This document shows positions 42,701 through 45,896 of a DNA stretch of 45,896 bases, in pieces; position 1 is the stretch's first letter; the number at the start of each line of letters is the position of its first letter. A program made the translations under genes and the position numbers. The notes beneath the pieces are model-generated. The model did not search any database and was not told the origin of the DNA. It worked only from the letters and a program-made list of their open reading frames with translations. Source of the stretch: Betaproteobacteria bacterium (lineage in GTDB: Bacteria > Pseudomonadota > Gammaproteobacteria > Burkholderiales > SG8-39). The DNA lies in NCBI GenBank assembly GCA_947476535.1, contig CANJRC010000020.1:1-45896 (forward strand), read 5' to 3'.

Positions 42701-43173
42701 ATGCGCTACTGGGCGCGCAGTTCACCGCGACTTCCATGATCGGCATGATCGCGCTGGCTGGCATCATCGTGCGCAATTCCATCCTGCTGGTGGACTTCAT
42801 CAACCTGCAGGTGGCGGGGGGCATGCCGCTGCAGCAGGCGGTGATCGATGCGGCGGCCACGCGGGCAAAGCCCATCATCCTGACCGGTCTCGCCGCCATG
42901 ATGGGCGCCTTCTTCATCCTCGACGACCCGATATTCAACGGCCTCGCCGTGTCGCTGATCTTCGGCATCCTGGTGTCCACCGTGCTGACGCTGGTGGTCA
43001 TCCCGGTGCTGTTTTACGTGCTGATGTGGAGGAAGCTGGAACCGCCAGCGCCGCCCGAAGCGACGGACGTGACGCAAGCGCCAACGAGCCCGCTTGATTC
43101 TGCTGAAGGAGGGCTCGCAGCGAACACTGCCGCAGTGCCGACTATTGTCCCCACGCCATCCAACCCCATTTAA
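39799..43173 (+). CDS. RND permease of the SQR-linked pump
   Basis: 1124 residues, starting four bases after sqr. The twelve-helix RND layout with two large periplasmic loops is clear. The fourth-helix Asp pair is in FSIGILVDDAIVVVENIHRH. The tenth-helix Lys of AcrB-type pumps is replaced by Arg (AGIIVRNSILLVDFINLQ). An Ala/Lys/Pro-rich insert (about residues 286-306) lies in the first periplasmic region, and a low-complexity tail closes the protein. It is neither a typical multidrug nor a CusA-type metal pump by these motifs. Its substrate is unknown; sulfur compounds are a guess from context. No outer-membrane factor is encoded in this operon. Confidence 0.92.
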   Translation: MSDLGISGRTSRFFVSSQLTPLIALVALLLGAFAVMVTPREEEPQINVTMANVLIPFPGASAKDVEALVASPAEQVLTRITGVEHVFSTSSPGLAVMTVQFKVGEDRTQALVRLYDTIYSNKDWVSPNLGTGEPMIKPMGIDDVPIVTLTLWTSDSTRGAFDLERVARAAEVELKRVPGTRVVQTLGGPGRSVRILLDAERMQSSGVTAQDVRGALLAANVSLPAGSLVGNNRDMLVEAGAFLASGQDVGRLIVGRQGGRPVAVSDIARVVDGPDQPVRYVWFGAGPAAAAATASPKDKPVAGDKPIAGAEFPAVTIAISKKAGANAVDVANRLLARVEQLKGSVIPEGVNVSLTRNYGETANDKAQKLIQKLIFATLSVVVLIWAALGRREAVIVGGAVLLTLAATLFASWAWGFTLNRVSLFALIFSIGILVDDAIVVVENIHRHRALDHGGALADLIPKAVDEVGGPTILATFTVIAALLPMAFVSGLMGPYMSPIPINASIGMLLSLAIAFVVTPWLALRLLAKHHVVHAQVTASRTSRFFTRIMLPFLRGAAGRRARGLLFAGIGVLILGSVSLALVKLVVLKMLPFDNKSEFQVVLDMPTGTALEETSRVLHEMGAYIATVPEVTDYQAYAGASAPINFNGLVRQYYLRSQPEMGDIQVNLADKHHRDRKSHDIALAVRPHIAQIAKKYGATVKVVEVPPGPPVLSPIVAEVYGPDYAGQLQLAQSIRKLFEQTPDIIDTDSTVEEAAPKLILKIDTRKAALSGVAQKDIVLALRTALNGDAVTPIHDGRSRYEVPVKISLAPEQAGSAESLLRLRVRSQDGALVPLSELLVQTEAERERTIYHKDLLPVAYVFADMAGKLDSPLYGMFGMRSELGKLSLPAGTALGEHFISQPQDPYAGYAMKWDGEWQVTYETFRDMGIAYAVGLILIYLLVVAQFRSYTVPLVIMAPIPLTIIGVMPGHALLGAQFTATSMIGMIALAGIIVRNSILLVDFINLQVAGGMPLQQAVIDAAATRAKPIILTGLAAMMGAFFILDDPIFNGLAVSLIFGILVSTVLTLVVIPVLFYVLMWRKLEPPAPPEATDVTQAPTSPLDSAEGGLAANTAAVPTIVPTPSNPI

Positions 43174-43193
43174 TCCACCCACAGGAGTTTTCC

Positions 43194-43427
43194 ATGAGCA
43201 TTGAAAACGCGATTCGCGCCTTCGCCGGTAGCTTCATCCTGATCTCCCTTGCGCTCGGCGTGCAGGCAAGTCCGCTGTTCCACAGCGTCAACTGGCTTTG
43301 GTTCACCACTTTCGTCGGAGCCAACCTGCTGCAGAGCAGTTTCACGGGACTGTGTCCGCTGGAGATGATTCTGCGCAAGCTCGGCCTGAAATCGGGCGCC
43401 GGCTGCGGCGTGCCCGCGACGCATTGA
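43194..43427 (+). CDS. DUF2892 membrane protein
   Basis: 77 residues with CAGGAG upstream of ATG 43194. It opens MSIENAIRAFAGSFILISLA, then has a second hydrophobic segment ending SSFTGLCPLEMILRKLGL with the Cys-Pro motif of the family, and a final Cys in GAGCGVPATH. The same family forms the membrane part of the sulfurtransferase YgaP, whose rhodanese domain is missing here. Together with the DUF2892 gene at 36338 it brackets the locus. A role in handling or moving sulfane sulfur at the membrane is inferred. Confidence 0.88.
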   Translation: MSIENAIRAFAGSFILISLALGVQASPLFHSVNWLWFTTFVGANLLQSSFTGLCPLEMILRKLGLKSGAGCGVPATH

Positions 43428-43441
43428 AAGGAGCATCGGCC

Positions 43442-43831
43442 ATGAGCACATACCATTTCACGCGCACGCTTTCAGGCGGCTTCGATGAAACCATCGCCCG
43501 TGTCATTGAAGCACTCGGCAAGGAAGGTTTCGGGGTGCTAACCGAAATCGATGTGGGTGCAACGTTGAAGAAGAAGCTCGGAGTGGATTTTCGCCCTTAC
43601 CGCATCCTAGGCGCCTGCAATCCGCAGTTCGCCTACCAGGCGCTGCAGGCAGAGGACAAGATCGGCACCATGTTGCCGTGCAACGTCGTGGTGCAGCAAC
43701 GCGCAGATGGCGTGATTGAAGTATCGGCGGTTGATCCGGTGGCCTCGATGATGGCCATCGACAACCCGGTGCTCGGCGGCGTGGCCGGCCAGGTGCGAGC
43801 CAAGTTGAAGCGCGTGGTGGATAGCCTGTAG
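43442..43831 (+). CDS. DUF302 family protein
   Basis: 129 residues with AAAGGAGC upstream of ATG 43442. SGGFDETIARVIEALGKEGF followed by GVLTEIDVGATLKKKLGVDF is the DUF302 opening. Cys59 (LGACNPQFAYQAL) and Cys80 (TMLPCNVVV) are the family's conserved Cys positions. Members are common in sulfur-oxidising bacteria next to sulfide or thiosulfate genes, but their function is not established. No signal peptide, so cytosolic. It starts 14 bases after the DUF2892 gene. Confidence 0.92.
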   Translation: MSTYHFTRTLSGGFDETIARVIEALGKEGFGVLTEIDVGATLKKKLGVDFRPYRILGACNPQFAYQALQAEDKIGTMLPCNVVVQQRADGVIEVSAVDPVASMMAIDNPVLGGVAGQVRAKLKRVVDSL

Positions 43832-43843
43832 GGAAAGTCTGTT

Positions 43844-43864
43844 CAAGGGGGCCGTGCCCCCTTG
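43844..43864 (+). promoter_or_regulatory. Perfect nine-pair hairpin inside the operon
   Basis: CAAGGGGGC-CGT-GCCCCCTTG lies between DUF302 and osmC, followed by CATATAAGGAGG rather than a T-run. It could reduce transcription into osmC, stabilise the upstream message, or be a processing site. Confidence 0.6.
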
Positions 43865-43880
43865 CATATAAGGAGGCGGT

Positions 43881-44324
43881 GTGGCCAACATCATCAAGGT
43901 TGAGTTGGAACAGGACGCGGATTTTCGCTTCGGCATCAAATTCGGGGCGGATATCCCTGTGCTCTACGGCGACGAGCCGCCACCCCTTGGCAAGGCCTCG
44001 GGACCTTCACCTTCGCAGCTGTTGGCGGCTGCGGTGGGCAACTGCCTGTCGGATAGCCTGCTATTTGCGCTGCGCAAGTTCAAGCAGAAGCCCGAGCCGA
44101 TCCGTACCGAGGTGGAGGCGACCATCGATCGCAACGAGCAGAACCGCATGCGCGTGCTGAGGATCGCGGTGCGGATCACGGTTGGGGTGCTCGGCGCGCA
44201 ACTGGAGCATCTCGATCGGGTGCTGGCACAGTTCGAGGAGTTCTGCACCGTGACGCAGAGCGTGCGCCAGGGCATCCCGGTGGATGTGAGTGTCTTCGAT
44301 TCCGCGGGCGTGCAACTGAAATAA
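43881..44324 (+). CDS. OsmC/Ohr-family peroxidase-like protein
   Basis: 147 residues from GTG 43881 with AAGGAGG at 43870-43876. The redox Cys pair is present: Cys55 (AAAVGNCLSDSLLF) and Cys122 (AQFEEFCTVTQSVRQGIPV). LGKASGPSPSQLLAAAVG is the usual approach to the first Cys. OsmC proteins reduce organic hydroperoxides or, in some sulfide-responsive operons, are thought to act on persulfides. As last gene of the operon it would protect against reactive sulfur or peroxide. It ends just before the dispersed repeat. Confidence 0.92.
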   Translation: MANIIKVELEQDADFRFGIKFGADIPVLYGDEPPPLGKASGPSPSQLLAAAVGNCLSDSLLFALRKFKQKPEPIRTEVEATIDRNEQNRMRVLRIAVRITVGVLGAQLEHLDRVLAQFEEFCTVTQSVRQGIPVDVSVFDSAGVQLK

Positions 44325-44328
44325 GAAC

Positions 44329-44408
44329 CGGTTGCAAATGAATTTTGCAACCGTCCAATGTAGGGGAGTATGAGGGGATGTATCCCCTCATTTTGAAATG
44401 GCTCTAAG
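44329..44408 (+). repeat. Dispersed two-hairpin repeat with a divergent first hairpin
   Basis: Hairpin 1 is CGGTTGCAAA-TGAAT-TTTGCAACCG (44329-44353), ten perfect pairs but different in sequence from the 25.2-kb copy. Then GTAGGGGAGTATGAGGGGAT and GTATCCCCTCATTTTG follow, clearly matching hairpin 2, with the closing ATGGCTCTAAG. It begins four bases after the osmC stop, between convergent osmC and the GGDEF gene, and could end transcription from both sides. Confidence 0.75.
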
Positions 44409-44445
44409 ACGCCGGTCCCCTCGTCCCATCCTGCGGATCAGCGCT

Positions 44446-45642
44446 TCAGGCCCAGAGCCGAGAGGCGGCTGGTGTATCGCCCGCCGCGGCGAGGCTGTTT
44501 CGACCCTTCGCCCGGGCGCGGTAGATGGCTACCTGGGCAGCGCTGACAAGCTCGTTGGCGGTGGTGCGCCCGGGCTGCAAGCGTGCCAGGCCGACGGTGA
44601 TCGTGGTTTTGATCGGGATGCCATCGACGGTGCAGGTGCCGACTTCGATGTGCTTGCGCAGCGAGTCCATCGTCAGCAGCGCTTTTCCCTGCTCCATGTG
44701 CGGCATCAGGATGGCGTAACGGTCGATGGAATAGCGCACCATATCGTCCTCGACCCGAAGGCTGCCGATGATCTGATCTTCCACCCACTTCAGGATCTGG
44801 TCGGCGACGGGGATTCCATGGCGGTCGGTGGTGTTCTTGAAATCATCCACGTCGAGCATTGCCAGGACCAGGGGTTCGTGCGCTTTCAGCGCGCGCTCGG
44901 CACTCGCGTCGCAACGTGCCATGAAGGCATGCCGTTCTTCTTTCGTTGCTTCGTTCTTCTGGTGCGCGAAACGCCGGCTGTCGAGGCGCTGGCCACGCCG
45001 CACGACGAAGAGCCCGGCCAGCGGAATCAACAGCACCAGGAGCGGATTGACCGCTAGCAGCGTGGCCACGGGCACGCTCGGCTGGAACAGGTCCTGCGAC
45101 GGCTCGCCGCTGATCGCGGTAAAGCTGGAGGTGATTGCCAGGACCACGGTGAGGAACCACAGCATCCCGGCGAGCGCCATGGGCAGCGTGGCACCGCGCG
45201 GGCTCAGGGCATAACGGGTCAGGTTCCAGGCAATGCGCCCGACCAGGAATGACGCCACGCCGTTCATGAGGACGATGCGCGTGGCCATGTCCGGTGCCGG
45301 ATAGGTGTACCAGGTGAATAGCATCGCAATCAGAACCACCAGCAACCAGCCGGTGAAGTCCTGTCGCGGCGGCTGCCGCTTTTCCAGGTGACGCGTGGCT
45401 GAAAAAAACATCACCAGGGCTGCGGCGACCAGGGTGTTTGCGGCGACGATCGAGAAATACGCGGGCGCAACGTTGCGTGCCGACAACGCCGCCACGGCGG
45501 CACCGAGCACGAGCAGCGCGATCCCGGTGCGACGGAGAGCGAGGCTGCGCGGTGGCCGGCACGCCAGTATGAAAAAAGCCAAGCCCATTGCCAGCGCGAG
45601 CGCGGCGGTCAGGATGAGCAGTAGCTGAATGTTCTGTTGCAC
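44446..45642 (-). CDS. Membrane protein with degenerate GGDEF domain
   Basis: 398 residues. About six or seven hydrophobic segments occupy residues 5-215, followed by a GGDEF-type domain. DVDDFKNTTDRHG (264-276) matches the metal-binding stretch. The active-site GGDEF is SIDRY at 305-309, so cyclase activity is very unlikely. The allosteric I-site RxxD is retained as Arg296-Asp299 at the exact distance (RVEDDMVRYSIDRY). This pattern suggests a c-di-GMP receptor rather than an enzyme. The membrane half probably senses a signal. No EAL or output domain is attached. Confidence 0.88.
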   Translation of the reverse strand: MQQNIQLLLILTAALALAMGLAFFILACRPPRSLALRRTGIALLVLGAAVAALSARNVAPAYFSIVAANTLVAAALVMFFSATRHLEKRQPPRQDFTGWLLVVLIAMLFTWYTYPAPDMATRIVLMNGVASFLVGRIAWNLTRYALSPRGATLPMALAGMLWFLTVVLAITSSFTAISGEPSQDLFQPSVPVATLLAVNPLLVLLIPLAGLFVVRRGQRLDSRRFAHQKNEATKEERHAFMARCDASAERALKAHEPLVLAMLDVDDFKNTTDRHGIPVADQILKWVEDQIIGSLRVEDDMVRYSIDRYAILMPHMEQGKALLTMDSLRKHIEVGTCTVDGIPIKTTITVGLARLQPGRTTANELVSAAQVAIYRARAKGRNSLAAAGDTPAASRLWA

Positions 45643-45896
45643 GAGGATCCTAGTCTGTGAGCGAGTTCACCGCCTTGCGGCAAGAATGCTGTGCGCACCC
45701 GATGAGCAGTGTAAAGACAGGACGAAGACGTCAACGATGCGCCTAAACCGAAGTTCCAGCGTTTTCTAGCGTGGTTAATGCTTAAAAGTGCATGGTGGTC
45801 AATGGTTTAGTGTTGCAAGCACGATGCAATATGTAGCCATGTAAATGACTTGATTTATACATGAATATGGGTATTATGTACCCATGCACATCGACA
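45643..45896. promoter_or_regulatory. Right-edge intergenic region with inverted repeat
   Basis: This stretch is more AT-rich than its neighbours, especially after 45720. Near its end is ATGGGTA-TTATG-TACCCAT (45867-45885), seven perfect pairs, overlapping an ATG at 45884 that could begin a gene reading Met-His-Ile-Asp beyond the window. Such a palindrome at a start codon is typical of small autoregulated genes such as antitoxins. Nothing else is recognised here. Confidence 0.35.

Noticed and set aside
40798..42702. 634-codon open frame opposite the second RND permease
   Set aside because: It is another high-GC shadow with low-complexity His/Arg/Gln composition and no family motifs; the plus strand encodes an unmistakable RND protein.
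37066..43173. Copper efflux (Cus/Cop) operon as the identity of the repressor-HMA-RND locus
   Set aside because: The repressor lacks the CsoR His-Cys copper ligands, the permease lacks the CusA-type motif, there is no CopA ATPase or CusF, and SQR, DUF302 and DUF2892 point to sulfur. Copper involvement is not fully excluded because of the HMA protein.

Overview
The window is GC-rich and densely packed, with operons on both strands. It looks like a chromosomal segment of a betaproteobacterium, probably Burkholderiales or a relative. Supporting signs are a Bug/TctC-type tripartite tricarboxylate receptor in a catabolic operon, a phasin (polyhydroxyalkanoate storage), an RND-NodT tripartite pump, a sulfate ABC operon in the order sbp-cysT-cysW-cysA, and an Acidithiobacillus-like sulfide:quinone oxidoreductase. 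No tRNA, rRNA, CRISPR array, transposase or phage gene is visible. The taxonomic call is inference from gene content only.

Left part (1-12.2 kb): the 3' end of an M48 metallopeptidase; an MFS transporter; a translationally coupled pair of cofD (F420 biosynthesis) and a transglutaminase-like protein; a complete mexAB-oprM-like tripartite RND operon; a tyrosine phosphatase; the relic of a sensor histidine kinase; and a zinc-ribbon methyltransferase. Middle part (12.3-26.3 kb): a catabolic operon (TTT receptor, TauD/TfdA dioxygenase, mandelate racemase/enolase superfamily protein, FAH-family protein), a convergent crotonase, a frameshifted Fe3+-type binding protein, Kup, a RidA-family protein, a Na+/H+ antiporter, a phasin, an aminotransferase, vapBC and an alpha/beta hydrolase.

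Right part (26.4-45.9 kb) is dominated by sulfur. It holds a sulfate ABC importer operon, in which sbp and cysA each carry a one-base deletion, and a convergent SulP permease. Next comes a DevBCA-like ABC exporter cassette led by a small membrane protein. Then comes what I consider the most interesting locus (36338-44324): a divergent CsoR/CstR-type repressor with a DUF2892 protein, and a forward operon of HMA protein, RND adaptor, sulfide:quinone oxidoreductase (Cys127, Cys159 and Cys353 all present), RND permease, second DUF2892 protein, DUF302 protein and OsmC. A TATAC-N8/9-GTATA operator-like sequence lies on the main promoter, and a second lies over the first codons of the adaptor gene. 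I read this as a sulfide- or persulfide-responsive detoxification operon with a built-in RND pump. The pump's substrate is unknown. A membrane protein with a degenerate GGDEF domain but an intact c-di-GMP I-site follows on the opposite strand.

A family of short two-hairpin repeats occurs at about 1.9, 3.6, 22.9, 25.2 and 44.3 kb. Four of the five sit exactly between convergent genes, which suggests a dispersed bidirectional terminator-like element. Three genes are broken by single-base losses, so either assembly errors or real gene decay is present.
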